This document shows positions 7,252 through 15,646 of a stretch of DNA of 25,360 nucleotides, in pieces. The stretch's first letter is position 1, and each line of letters starts with the position of its first letter. Both the position numbers and the translations under genes were made by a program. Source of the DNA: Rhizophlyctis rosea (taxonomy: Eukaryota; Chytridiomycota; Chytridiomycetes; Rhizophlyctidales; Rhizophlyctidaceae); contig JADGJC010000459.1 in assembly GCA_027596075.1 (NCBI GenBank), positions 1-25,360 of the forward strand. Direction: 5' to 3'. Below the pieces are notes generated by a model. That model ran no database searches. It was not told where the DNA came from and was given only the letters and a program-made list of their open reading frames with translations.

Positions 7252-8424
7252 TCAAATGTCTCTGAGTGACCATCCTCTGAAACCGCGAAAGGTTTCTCCG
7301 TTGATGCTTGTTTCTACGTAGTGAAGGCCATGACTTGCAAATGCAATCCAAGCCTTCTCGCCTTTCTTCGGATCATGTGGAGGGCTTCGTCCGTACTTCC
7401 TTTGAAAGGCGTTCTTCACCTCCACCCACTTAACCACAATGGTTTGACTCTGATGGCGGACAAGATTCTCCTCGACGAATTCCTTGACGAAATCCAACGC
7501 ATCCCGGAACCGCTTGGTGACCTCTTTGACAGGCGCAGGCGCTGTCAATCCCTCAGCTTTGTAGCGACGGTTGTACTCGATGAGAATACCGATGAACCAC
7601 GGAGCCGCTGCCTTCAACTTGTCGTCGATGTGGTAGTCGATCTTCCTTTCGTGCGGAAGGCGCGGCTCCTCGCAGAAGGACGTCGGAAAATGGATGACGA
7701 GGATCCGCCGCCAAATGGGCCAGGTATTCTCAGACAGGTTCTGCAACTCATTGCAGACGAACAAGATTTTGAACATTGTCCGGAATTTGACCTGTTGACC
7801 GTAATTCGCTCGGCTACTCTGAGTGTCGTTGCCTGTGAAAGTCTTCACGATGCCCACTTGAATGGTGTCGGTGGCTTCCGCCTCCTGAAAAACAGCAAGA
7901 CGAGCCTTCACCAACGACATGAGTGCTTCATTGGCTTGGCTGGAGTCCTCGCGCTTCCGTGTAAGCATGGTAGGGTTGACGGTTTGGTAGTATGGACCTG
8001 TACACTCTTCGAGAAGACGAAGGAGCCGCCCCTTGCCGTTGCCACCACTACCCGTCCAGATGAAGAAGTACTGAAGTACCTCCTGTGTCAAGCAGACGCC
8101 GAGGAACCTCAGGGTGAAATTCCGAACCTCTGGGTTGGGAAGGACGCCTTCCATGAACGCCATCAAATTTTTGACGTGCTCGTTATCGGGGTCGTACGGG
8201 ACGTAAGGTTGGGGAACGCACATGGAGACGGGGACATCGGGCGAACCAGGGCCAAAAGTCTGTGTATCGAAGTCGTAGACGCCGTCCTGAAACACGAAGA
8301 TATTCTGCGTATTCAACCGCTCTTCGAAATCAGGCCGGATTTTGTGAAACTTCATGACGGAGGCGTTGGCAATCCTCTCCTGCGCGTTTCCTTCTTCGAG
8401 GTATTTGCAGAGCCGCCGCATCAT
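7252..8424 (-). CDS. D5-like superfamily 3 helicase, N-terminally truncated
   Basis: In large DNA viruses the D5 protein combines a primase with a hexameric SF3 helicase that unwinds DNA at replication forks. This 390-residue ORF keeps the D5_N linker (FEERLNTQNIFVFQDGVYDF, about 33-52). The helicase core follows: Walker A GSGGNGKG (125-132), Walker B region LAVFQEAE (176-183), motif C KILFVCN with N225, and an arginine-finger region WRRILVIHF. The C-terminal domain (312-389) ends FRGFRGWSLRDI. Complete homologues are roughly 700-1000 residues, so the whole N-terminal primase half is absent. The frame upstream of the Met stays open only to about 8521, without another Met. Walker A has Gly132 where Ser/Thr normally coordinates magnesium, so ATPase activity is doubtful. 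Family assignment is strong; the copy is probably an inactive remnant. Confidence 0.88.
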   Translation of the reverse strand: MMRRLCKYLEEGNAQERIANASVMKFHKIRPDFEERLNTQNIFVFQDGVYDFDTQTFGPGSPDVPVSMCVPQPYVPYDPDNEHVKNLMAFMEGVLPNPEVRNFTLRFLGVCLTQEVLQYFFIWTGSGGNGKGRLLRLLEECTGPYYQTVNPTMLTRKREDSSQANEALMSLVKARLAVFQEAEATDTIQVGIVKTFTGNDTQSSRANYGQQVKFRTMFKILFVCNELQNLSENTWPIWRRILVIHFPTSFCEEPRLPHERKIDYHIDDKLKAAAPWFIGILIEYNRRYKAEGLTAPAPVKEVTKRFRDALDFVKEFVEENLVRHQSQTIVVKWVEVKNAFQRKYGRSPPHDPKKGEKAWIAFASHGLHYVETSINGETFRGFRGWSLRDI

Positions 8425-8475
8425 TCTTGGCCTTGGCGATACTTCGTCGCAGTCGGAAGTTGCGTACAGAGAATG

Positions 8476-8682
8476 TCAACCGCTGCGGATATCCCGCATT
8501 GTGCCGCTGAAAGGGAGGATCACCCGAACTACTGCCATTTTACGCAGCAGACGTGATTTAGATGAACCTGCTCTGGCGAGAGGCGTGCTACGCTCTGCCA
8601 GTGGCAAAAGGCAAAAGAAGAAAGATAAGGATGTTGATGGCGGGGACAACGTCACAAGGGCAAAGATGAGAGTGCTGGTCAT
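8476..8682 (-). CDS. Possible host leader exon with a signal-peptide-like start
   Basis: A 68-residue frame starts MTSTLIFALVTLSPPSTSLS and has a hydrophobic N-terminus, followed by LLPLAERSTPLARAGSSKS. Upstream on the same strand (about 8683-8950) the DNA is strongly C/T-rich, as is common in fungal promoters. The frame stops 51 bases before the helicase Met. It may be the 5' end of a host gene truncated at the edge of the virus-like block, or chance coding in pyrimidine-rich DNA. Confidence 0.2.
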   Translation of the reverse strand: MTSTLIFALVTLSPPSTSLSFFFCLLPLAERSTPLARAGSSKSRLLRKMAVVRVILPFSGTMRDIRSG

Positions 8683-9214
8683 AGTGACAGTAAGAAGCAG
8701 GTTGACGGCGGGGAGAAGCGAGGAGATTGAAATGGAGGAGAGGGATTGCGGGGAATGATGGACAGGAAACGGAGAATTGGTGGGCGAATGCTTGCGACAG
8801 TGAGGTTGGGGACGAAGAGACTTGAGGGTTGGGGATGTTCATGAAAGCGTACAATGGGATACTTTGAATGGACCAAGTTGCGTGTTACATGGACTGCACA
8901 AAATGAAAGGCTTGACGGAAAACACCGGAGAATCCAGCCAGGCAAGCAACCCAAGCTTCACTTATGCCGATGGCACGGAAGAAACAACAAGTGACGACTA
9001 TATCATGGAATTAATTTGTACAACCGATCGGGGCCACGCAAATGAAATTTGATTAAAAAAAGGAACACAGGTGCGATCCGCCAACATACGCTGTTCGTCA
9101 TTGACGTAAACTTGTGGGAGAGTGTGAAAGGCAGGTCAGTCGTCGACGCATGGGTGAGGGAATGGTGGAACTGTGTGGTGGTCGATGAAGCTTACTTTGC
9201 GTCAATGTCAATGA
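8683..9214. other. Gene-poor spacer
   Basis: I see no convincing gene. About 8690-8840 is purine-rich on the plus strand (C/T-rich on the minus strand). The rest has scattered short frames without recognisable domains. Confidence 0.5.
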
Positions 9215-9747
9215 TCAGGTTCGCCGTCGCTTGTGCCTTCCAGCCGCAGTCGGAACGGTCATTTCATGGGGCGGAGGGTGAACATCGGAGGAGCTTTGAG
9301 CACGGTTGGTTGGCGCCTCGTCAGTGAATGCAAGTTCAGTGACAGCTGTTGGAAGGAGGGAGTGGGGGATGAGATGTCGTTGTGTGCTTTCTTTGATACA
9401 ATCAATCAACGTACCCATATCAGGTTCTTTCCGCTGGTTCTGACGCTGCAGCTGTTGACGATACATGTCGCGCTGCTTCACTGCAGTATCGAGTTGCGCC
9501 AGGAAGTGCGGAAAGGCGGTACGCCAGGCTTGGACTTCGTCTTGTGCGATGTGGAGTTCCTTGGTGGCGGTGCGAAGTTGGTTGTTGGCGGATTCCAGCT
9601 GACGGTCGAGGTCTGGAGTGTTGAGGTTGTAAACGGGGCCATAAGTTTCGTCCAAGCTTGCCAGTGTTTAAATTTTTCATGGATTGGTGGCGCCTGTAGT
9701 GCGTATTGCTGTTGGGGATCGTTGACGGGGAAATTTGGGGATGTCAT
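9215..9747 (-). pseudogene. Coiled-coil protein gene with a frameshift
   Basis: A frame starting at about 9747 (MTSPNFPVNDPQQQYALQAP) reads sensibly through PIHEKFKHWQA. Near 9665 the sense switches frame into LDETYGPVYNLNTPDLDRQL, which runs to the stop at 9215. Together this would be about 177 residues: a Pro/Gln-rich head, then a coiled coil (roughly DRQLESANNQLRTATKELHI through AVKQRDMYRQQLQRQNQR), then a Pro/Ser-rich segment and a basic end (GRHKRRRT) that could be a nuclear signal. No intron with GT-AG ends explains the switch, so a one-base indel is likely. The family is unknown. A related sequence lies in inverted orientation at 10618-10850. Confidence 0.5.
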
Positions 9748-10261
9748 TTTGTGGTTGGACGACGTGAGAAAAATTTCGGTGGAGTGGTTTATGCTTGCAG
9801 CTGTGGGCGAGTGCGAAAATCAGCGGCGTTTTTTATGGGATGTTCTTGTTGATGGTGGTGCACTGTGCCGCCCAGTCGATTTCAAGGGTTTCAGACACGC
9901 ACGCTATTCATTGCGATGACGTGTGCATACATGTTTCGGCCGTTTCCATTTTCTTGTTCTAATGGAACGTTGATTATTTGGAGACCTCGGTGGCACTGAC
10001 GTGATGTGGCATATCATAGACTGCAGACATTAAGATGAGGTCTAGTGGTCGGAAGTTTACAGCATTCCGAGAGGATGCAGTGTCTATATCATTTGAAATG
10101 ATTGCATTGGAAAGTGATTACAATTTAACAACTTCACGCATTCGCGTCTTCCCTAGATCCTTCCCTTGTCCTCTCTGCACACTGAAGACAAACTTCTCAC
10201 TCCCGCCCGTCGCCCTCCTATCCCTCTGGTCGACTATTCTTATGCTCTTCCATAACCACGT
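9748..10261. other. Gene-poor spacer
   Basis: No gene is supported. The stretch around 10150-10290 is C/T-rich on the plus strand. Nothing else was recognised. Confidence 0.45.
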
Positions 10262-10543
10262 TCACCCATCGCCCCCCACCCCCCACTCAGCATCGGCAGG
10301 GTCCCCTCTCTCCTTCATGGAATTGCATATGAGATTGACGATTCCAACGGATATTAATGATATGATCTCAGGCGTACCCTCAATCCTCAAATGTGCGAAG
10401 TCCACCTTCAGCGCACTCATAGTCTTGGAGTCAAATGCGTTCGCATCCAATACTGCCAATGCGCAGGAGATCTGTGGTTGGCTGACTGCAGGTGTCTCTT
10501 GATCAGTAAAGGAGTTTAGGGACGCCGCACTGGGCTGGACCAT
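10262..10543 (-). CDS. Hypothetical exon, unknown protein
   Basis: An ATG-started frame of 93 residues reads MVQPSAASLNSFTDQETPAV, then a mixed hydrophobic segment (ISCALAVLDANAFDSKTMSALKV, IEGTPEIISLISVGIVNLIC). It has balanced composition and is C-rich on its coding strand, like the 5' ends of the host genes here. It probably represents a first exon or gene fragment. No domain was recognised, and a GT-AG junction at its end is not obvious. It points away from the coiled-coil fragment beginning at 10618. Confidence 0.3.
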   Translation of the reverse strand: MVQPSAASLNSFTDQETPAVSQPQISCALAVLDANAFDSKTMSALKVDFAHLRIEGTPEIISLISVGIVNLICNSMKERGDPADAEWGVGGDG

Positions 10544-10617
10544 GATCGGGGCGGAGTGGTTGGGAGGATTGGTCAGGGGATGCCTGGATTTGAGCGGTCG
10601 TTGGCGGAGAGGAGTAA

Positions 10618-10850
10618 CGACTGTGGAAACGCGTCGCGCTCTCTGCCGACTTACCGGAAGACACCCTCAACAATCTTCACGAACAACTTGCAGACCTGAC
10701 TACTCAAACGGATCGCTTGCAGCAACAAGTCGACGCAACCGCCACGAAGCTCCATTCCGCTATGGAAGAGGCTAGCACATGGCACAAAGCTTTCCCAGAG
10801 CTGCTTGCGCAAGTCAACACCGCTGTCAGAGAGCGCGACGCGTATTCCAC
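10618..10850 (+). pseudogene. Coiled-coil gene fragment, paralogue of the 9215-9747 gene
   Basis: An open frame without a start codon (stop at 10612-10614) reads ALSADLPEDTLNNLHEQLAD, then a coiled coil ending WHKAFPELLAQVNTAVRERD. The last part matches the gene at 9215-9747 (WRTAFPHFLAQLDTAVKQRD) with the same spacing: W..AFP..LAQ..TAV..RD.Y. The two copies are in opposite orientation about 1 kb apart. The recognisable similarity ends at about 10850, where the minus strand begins to look coding instead. It is therefore probably a broken or rearranged copy. Confidence 0.5.
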
Positions 10851-10965
10851 AGTCTTTATGTTTGACCTCGGTGTCCATGTTGTCTATCTTGGACTGCATC
10901 CGTTCAAGGTAGATGCGGGCCACTTCCCAATCGTCACCGCAGTTCTGTCAGGTCTTCTTGGTTAT
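10851..10965 (-). pseudogene. Minus-strand coiled-coil exon fragment
   Basis: After an acceptor-like CCTGACAG (on the minus strand, near 10966), the frame reads NCGDDWEVARIYLERMQSKI and then DNMDTEVKHKD, a plausible coiled coil. It stops looking coding where the plus-strand fragment 10618-10850 begins. Two coding-like pieces of similar character thus meet head-on, which suggests an inversion or a collapsed rearrangement. Low confidence as a gene. Confidence 0.3.
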
Positions 10966-10998
10966 GTGGATGATAGAAATGACTGCGACCGAGAGTGA

Positions 10999-11625
10999 TA
11001 AATCCACCGTTGATTGCTCTGATGAGGAAGCGAGGCATGCAAGGTATATCAAAGCGGAATCTTTTGCTACGAGAGGTTGAGGATTTGTCACATCGGGAGA
11101 GTCAAGGTTATATGCAGTCTTGATCGCCGGGGGTGGGAGTGCATGTGCGAGGGTTTCATCTCAGGTTTGCTCTAGCCATTTCCGGACGCCATGCACTTGC
11201 TGCGCGGCATTGGTTTCACTCCGCATACATGAAGGGAGGGGCGTGGCAGAGGGTAAAATACAAGAACCAGATTCACGCGCGTAAGGGTCTCAAACTCGTT
11301 TTTCCTATGAGCCGCGTCTCTCATTGCTGCCTTCTCGCGGCAGTCTTTGCACGGAAGTTGTGAACGAGTGAATGGCCCGTCCATCAGAAATTGTAAATTG
11401 AAGACGTTGTGAAGATGTAAACAAAGAATCTAAACAAACGAACCCGTATGGCTTACATAAGCACGCTACCATTTTTGAATCATATATCCACTTTAGGTCA
11501 AATTGGATGGGCAACGGATTACGGGTGCCATCTTTCAGCCATCTTTTCCGCAAAGTGGGCCGCAAAAAAGCGCCAGACATCTTTAAACTTCCCGTAATTT
11601 CGCCATCGTCTTGTAACCCAACATT
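10999..11625. other. Gene-poor spacer upstream of the 11748 gene
   Basis: No gene or recognisable element was found. Short frames on both strands lack domains. Confidence 0.45.
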
Positions 11626-11630
11626 GTGTC

Positions 11631-11637
11631 TTTATAA
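11631..11637 (+). promoter_or_regulatory. TATA-like element upstream of the 11748 gene
   Basis: TTTATAA lies about 110 bases before the ATG at 11748 and is followed by C/T-rich DNA, a usual fungal promoter arrangement. Tentative. Confidence 0.3.
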
Positions 11638-11747
11638 CCATCTTTCGTCCTCTCAGTGCAATCACGCATAGGCCGAGTGTCAAACTATACCTCAGCTCGT
11701 GGGGACAACCACTGCTTCCCCGTCTCCTTGGTGTCTGACAACTCAAG

Positions 11748-12548
11748 ATGTCCACCTCAACCCCACCACGCCTCCTTCCACAGGGAAAATTCCACAACCC
11801 CGCTGTCATATCCATCCTTCCCACCCTCGACCCCGCATCCCTGACCAAACAACAAGTCTTGGACCTCTTTGAATGGTTCATAGACCCAAACTACCCAGCC
11901 TCCAACTGTGACGCAGTCCGCCGGTACCTCATAACCGTCGTTCCCCAAACCGCCTTCATACAAGCTATAGACGAACATTTGTCCCAACCAGCAGACTACT
12001 TCACGCACGCGATGGCTTTGTATATAGTGAATGAACGTGTGGATAAGGCAATGATTATTGGGGGTCTGGAAGGGCGGTTGAAAGAGATTGCTGATCTTGA
12101 CTTGGAGGAAGCGGCCCGCGTGGGAGATTTGCCGTATGGTGATGCACATTTTCTCGCTATGGAGTTTTTGTATGAGGTTGCAGACACGAAGAGGGGTTTG
12201 GAAGTTGTGGACAACCTGCTTTGCAAATTGCGTCCGCCTCTACCATGGGCCAATTTCATGCAGGATAACTACTCTGAAGAGTTGGCTTCCTCGGATGAAG
12301 ATGCGGCTGGTGCATGGAACCGGTGGCGGAGAAAGGTCGCCTCCGCCTTGGCAATGAGATGGTTTGCTCGGGTTGTTGGGGAACGGTTACCATTGGAGAT
12401 CATGAGTGGTATTGCGAAATGGGCTTGCCGGGAGACTGGGTGGGATGAAGTCATGTGGGAACGTTTTTTGGTACACCAGAAGTCGGCACCGAAAGAGGGT
12501 CTTGATCAGTGGATTGAGTTTGTGGAAAGGATCGGTTGTAGGTTGTAG
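11748..12548 (+). CDS. Hypothetical host protein, 266 residues
   Basis: A single-exon frame starts at ATG 11748 in a favourable context (CAAGATGTCC). The product has no signal peptide and no transmembrane helix. It is mostly alpha-helical, with acidic and aromatic segments (LTKQQVLDLFEWFIDPNY near 32-49; ELASSDEDAAGAWNRWRRKV near 180-199; WACRETGWDEVMWERFLV near the end). I do not recognise the family. The coding strand is C-rich in its first third and G/T-rich afterwards, a pattern shared with the other host genes here. A decayed copy of its last 70 or so bases is present at 14571-14640, so the gene has been duplicated at least in part. Confidence 0.7.
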   Translation: MSTSTPPRLLPQGKFHNPAVISILPTLDPASLTKQQVLDLFEWFIDPNYPASNCDAVRRYLITVVPQTAFIQAIDEHLSQPADYFTHAMALYIVNERVDKAMIIGGLEGRLKEIADLDLEEAARVGDLPYGDAHFLAMEFLYEVADTKRGLEVVDNLLCKLRPPLPWANFMQDNYSEELASSDEDAAGAWNRWRRKVASALAMRWFARVVGERLPLEIMSGIAKWACRETGWDEVMWERFLVHQKSAPKEGLDQWIEFVERIGCRL

Positions 12549-12582
12549 TATAGAGTTGTAGTATAGTTTAGATGGTAGTATA
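12545..12582 (+). repeat. GTAGTATA micro-repeat after the stop codon
   Basis: GTAGTATA occurs three times (12545, 12558 and 12575) starting within the stop codon region of the 11748 gene. It lies in the probable 3' untranslated region; no function is evident. Confidence 0.6.
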
Positions 12583-14570
12583 AGATGGTGGGTAGAACTT
12601 ATGATGTTTCGCTTTTGCTTACATACTTACGTTTTTCTGCTTAATATGGAACATATGCCTCGTGGAGGAATCCGGCCTTGATGAATGCTGGATCGCCGCG
12701 TCCTGTCATGTATCTTCTCCGTTTTTTTTCTTTCTTCATCCTTGTGCTTGCCGTGTGATTGATAAGCTCAATATGGATATGGGCAGAGATATGAGTGAAT
12801 TGGAAGCATGTGCTCATCTTGCAGTTGGATGCTCTTTCCATTGCTTCTGACCGGATTAGCGTCAACTGGCTTCCCTTTTTGCTCATTGGGGCGGTCATTT
12901 TGATGCTGATCGTTTCCGTGAAGGAGGCTGTAAGATATGGTACGCTGGGGCTTTTCGGGTGGAATGTGGTGTTGGTGAGGTCACGCACCTTTCGCTATCA
13001 GACCCGTGACCTCACCTTTTGCTATCAGACCCTTGTAAGGTCACCCTATGAAATGTCTTTTTGCTATCTTTTTGATCCGTCATTGTTCGGATCGATCGAA
13101 TGATGGATATGCATTCATCATTGCATGGCGTGTTGGGATGTCTCAAATTCCAAGCTGTGTGTTCTTCCTTCGGGGGGTTTCGTCTTATAAGGATTTTTTC
13201 GTGTGTTGGCATTGGCCAAGGGCTGGTAAGTCTGAGGTGAGGCCAGGGTGATGAGTTGTTGCGCTTGTTAAACACCATCACGTTTCGGCTGCATGCGCTC
13301 TCCTCCACAGATGATTGGGAAGCCCCTCAATCGCTCAAATCTGGCCAAAATTTCAATGTTCGGATCCACGGGCGCTGAGCCATTCGTTCCTTCAACTGCC
13401 CTTCCCTAGCTGCCCTATTTAGGCTGAGAAGACTTGGTGATCTGAGGTGGAGAGGAGGTGCACACTTGCACGAGGAATCATGAGATGTTGCGAATGTACC
13501 TGTCTAACTTGCAAACGAGATAGGCGCCCCTGCTTTCGATACCGTATTCTCACGTGATTCATTTTTTTGTCGCGCGCTTGTTGATGTTGCGTTGGATGAC
13601 TTCTAATCGAAACGAGTTGGCGGCCCTGTGTTTAAATGTGGTGGTGTGTGTGCGAGTGCCAGAATTCTGACGGGACTGCTGCATCGGAGAGGCCATCATT
13701 AGGAAATGTTATGGGGGTTGAGGTCCATCTGCTGCCACATGCCGCATTTCTGATGTCAATTCCGGTTCCTTTTTGCTTGTGGGATCTTGGATAATATCAA
13801 CCTTTTGCCATGCGCACATCGAAGGCAATGCATTCAACTGCACTTTATTTGATATTGAACGTCGGTTCCGAATGTGCATTAACGATGGGCATGGACGTCC
13901 ATTCGTTGAATCCAAACATTTGAATGTTGGTCGCATCTGTTTTTTTTTGGTCTGGATAGTGTGCGGTGGTACGATTGGTTGCTGAAGCATGTTAGTGAGT
14001 GGTGTTCGTTAGGGTAGGGGTAGGGCAAGCTCTCTTCATCTGTTCGTACGGAGCCTGCAGCTAGTGCCTCAGAGGTGGCATCACCTGATGCATCAGCAAG
14101 GGTTGCCGTAGACGGATGTGCTTCATTCAAGACGCATGAAAGTCATGAATAGGAACCGATCATTTCTGTAATACTCTTCGAGGCCTTAAAGTCCTTGGCG
14201 CAGACTGGCTTTCAATCAGGTTTATTTTGTCCTGACGGAGGTGATTGCGTCCCATTTGGGCATGAATGAATTCCGTTGCTTGTTGAGCAGATGTGTGAGA
14301 TGTCTCGTTCTCGTCCATGCATGATGAAGATACTAGTGTGCAGTTTCTTTTGCACTTTTGCAATTTGATATGCAACCATTCAATGAGTCAATACTCACGG
14401 TGCTTGACCGGATGCTGCTCAAGCGCATCATCATGCCACCCAGCAAATTAACAAGGAAGTTAATTACTTTGCGTCTTTGATTGGGAATGAGTAACAGAAA
14501 AAGATTTGTTGCTCGGGAACAACTGAACTCGAAACTATTGTGAGGCCGGAAACGGTCCCTGGTCCCGGCC
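12583..14570. other. Gene-poor region
   Basis: I see no supported gene. The DNA has frequent stops in all frames, a T-run at 12721-12730 and the short tandem repeat listed separately. Some of it may be degraded duplicate sequence, since a copy of the 11748 gene tail follows it. Confidence 0.4.
12986..13032 (+). repeat. Two-copy tandem repeat, period 27
   Basis: A 20-base unit containing CGCTATCAGACCC at 12986-13005 recurs with one change (TGCTATCAGACCC) at 13013-13032. Flanking and intervening GGTCAC / GTGACC words (12979, 13006, 13039) are in inverted relation, so the segment can also form small hairpins. It has no known identity. Confidence 0.65.
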
Positions 14571-14640
14571 ATCAGAAGCCGACACCGAGAGGATATTGCT
14601 TTATAGATTGAGTCTGTGGAAAGGATCGGTCGTAGAGTGT
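14571..14640 (+). pseudogene. Decayed duplicate of the 3' end of the 11748 gene
   Basis: The segment matches 12476-12545 almost throughout (shared words GTGGAAAGGATCGGT, CACCGA and ATTGAGT, in the same order and spacing), with substitutions and stops. It is an old partial duplication of the last exon region. Upstream similarity fades within about 30 bases. Confidence 0.6.
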
Positions 14641-15646
14641 AGAGGTCACAGGTTCGAATTAGCTGATGCGAACTGTGATCGCAGAACCTTCAATGTACAC
14701 GGTCTGCGGTTGAGTGCGAGTGGAGAGGTGGTATGGAAAATATGATAGCGACGGGCTAGCGCCCTTTAAGAAATGTGACCTCAATGCCAGATGCATACTA
14801 ATCTTGGCGTGTCCTTTTTTGTTCATGTGGAAAATCCCTTTGTTGTTGTTTGTTCGTTGGAATTGGTTCAGACTTGCGCTGCACTTGTCGGCATGGATGG
14901 GCAGTACATTAAAAAGTTTCGATCCTAGAGTATGAGCAGACAGTACGCAAGTATGCTGTTGTCGTCTTGGTCCAGCATGGTTCTTTTCTGCATTCGGATT
15001 GGAAAAATCTTAGTTTGTGATGATCCGTACAAGGTGAACTTACACACAAGCATTTGCTTTGGGAGCTATGTGGCATCATGATTTTCAGTGGTGCCCTCGC
15101 CTTGTATATGGCCACATGCTATGATCTTCATCATGACAACGCAAAAAGTGCCGGCATAGGCTATGGAAGGCGGACCTCGCCAATCTCATTGAATGCCCCA
15201 ACAAGATCTCTCTTTTCGTCCATCTGAGGTCTGTGATGATATAGAAGTCATTTTGCGAAATATGTTGCTCAATCATGAGGATTAGTATCATGCGCTCACT
15301 GGTGGGATCATTCGGCAGCAACCGGACTATTTCGAGATGATGGTCCTTACGGTGCTGAAGTCATTTTCGCGTTGAAACGTTTTTATTGGATAAGGTAGTG
15401 AAGGATGGCAGCCCAATGTGCCGCCGGCAAGGGTCGGTTTTGCTCCACTCGAGCGGTATATGGCAGGTGGCAGCTGTTGGAGCCGAACATTTTGCGCAAT
15501 GGTCGGCGAACTCAGTATGTTGGCGTAATGCGGAGCAATCAATTCCTTTTTGACCATTAAAGCATTCAACTTCCTCAGAAATCTGCATTTGCGTCCAGCT
15601 GTGGTTATGAATATCATTCACCGCAAACAATACCATCTCCACCTGT
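14641..15646. other. Gene-poor region, possibly with eroded ankyrin-type remnants
   Basis: No intact gene is supported. On the minus strand at about 15200-15345 a short run reads HHLEIVRLLPNDPTSER followed by ILILMIEQH, which faintly recalls ankyrin helices. It is interrupted and cannot be extended with confidence. Confidence 0.35.

Noticed and set aside
7321..8556. A 411-codon plus-strand open frame
   Set aside because: It is the antisense shadow of the D5-like helicase, whose helicase motifs are in the minus-strand frame.
9233..9919. A 228-codon plus-strand frame
   Set aside because: Antisense of the coiled-coil gene 9215-9747, which has a paralogue supporting the minus strand; the Cys/Val/Trp-rich translation is typical of a shadow.
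13709..14130. Several 70-93 codon frames on both strands
   Set aside because: Mutually overlapping, with compositions like random translation and no domains.
14600..14670. B-box-like GGTTCGAAT resembling a tRNA T-loop
   Set aside because: The flanking bases do not form a five-pair T stem, and no acceptor or D arm can be drawn.
15200..15345. Minus-strand ankyrin-like text (HHLEIVRLLPNDPTSER)
   Set aside because: Only one short helix pair, broken by frame changes; too little to call a gene or pseudogene.
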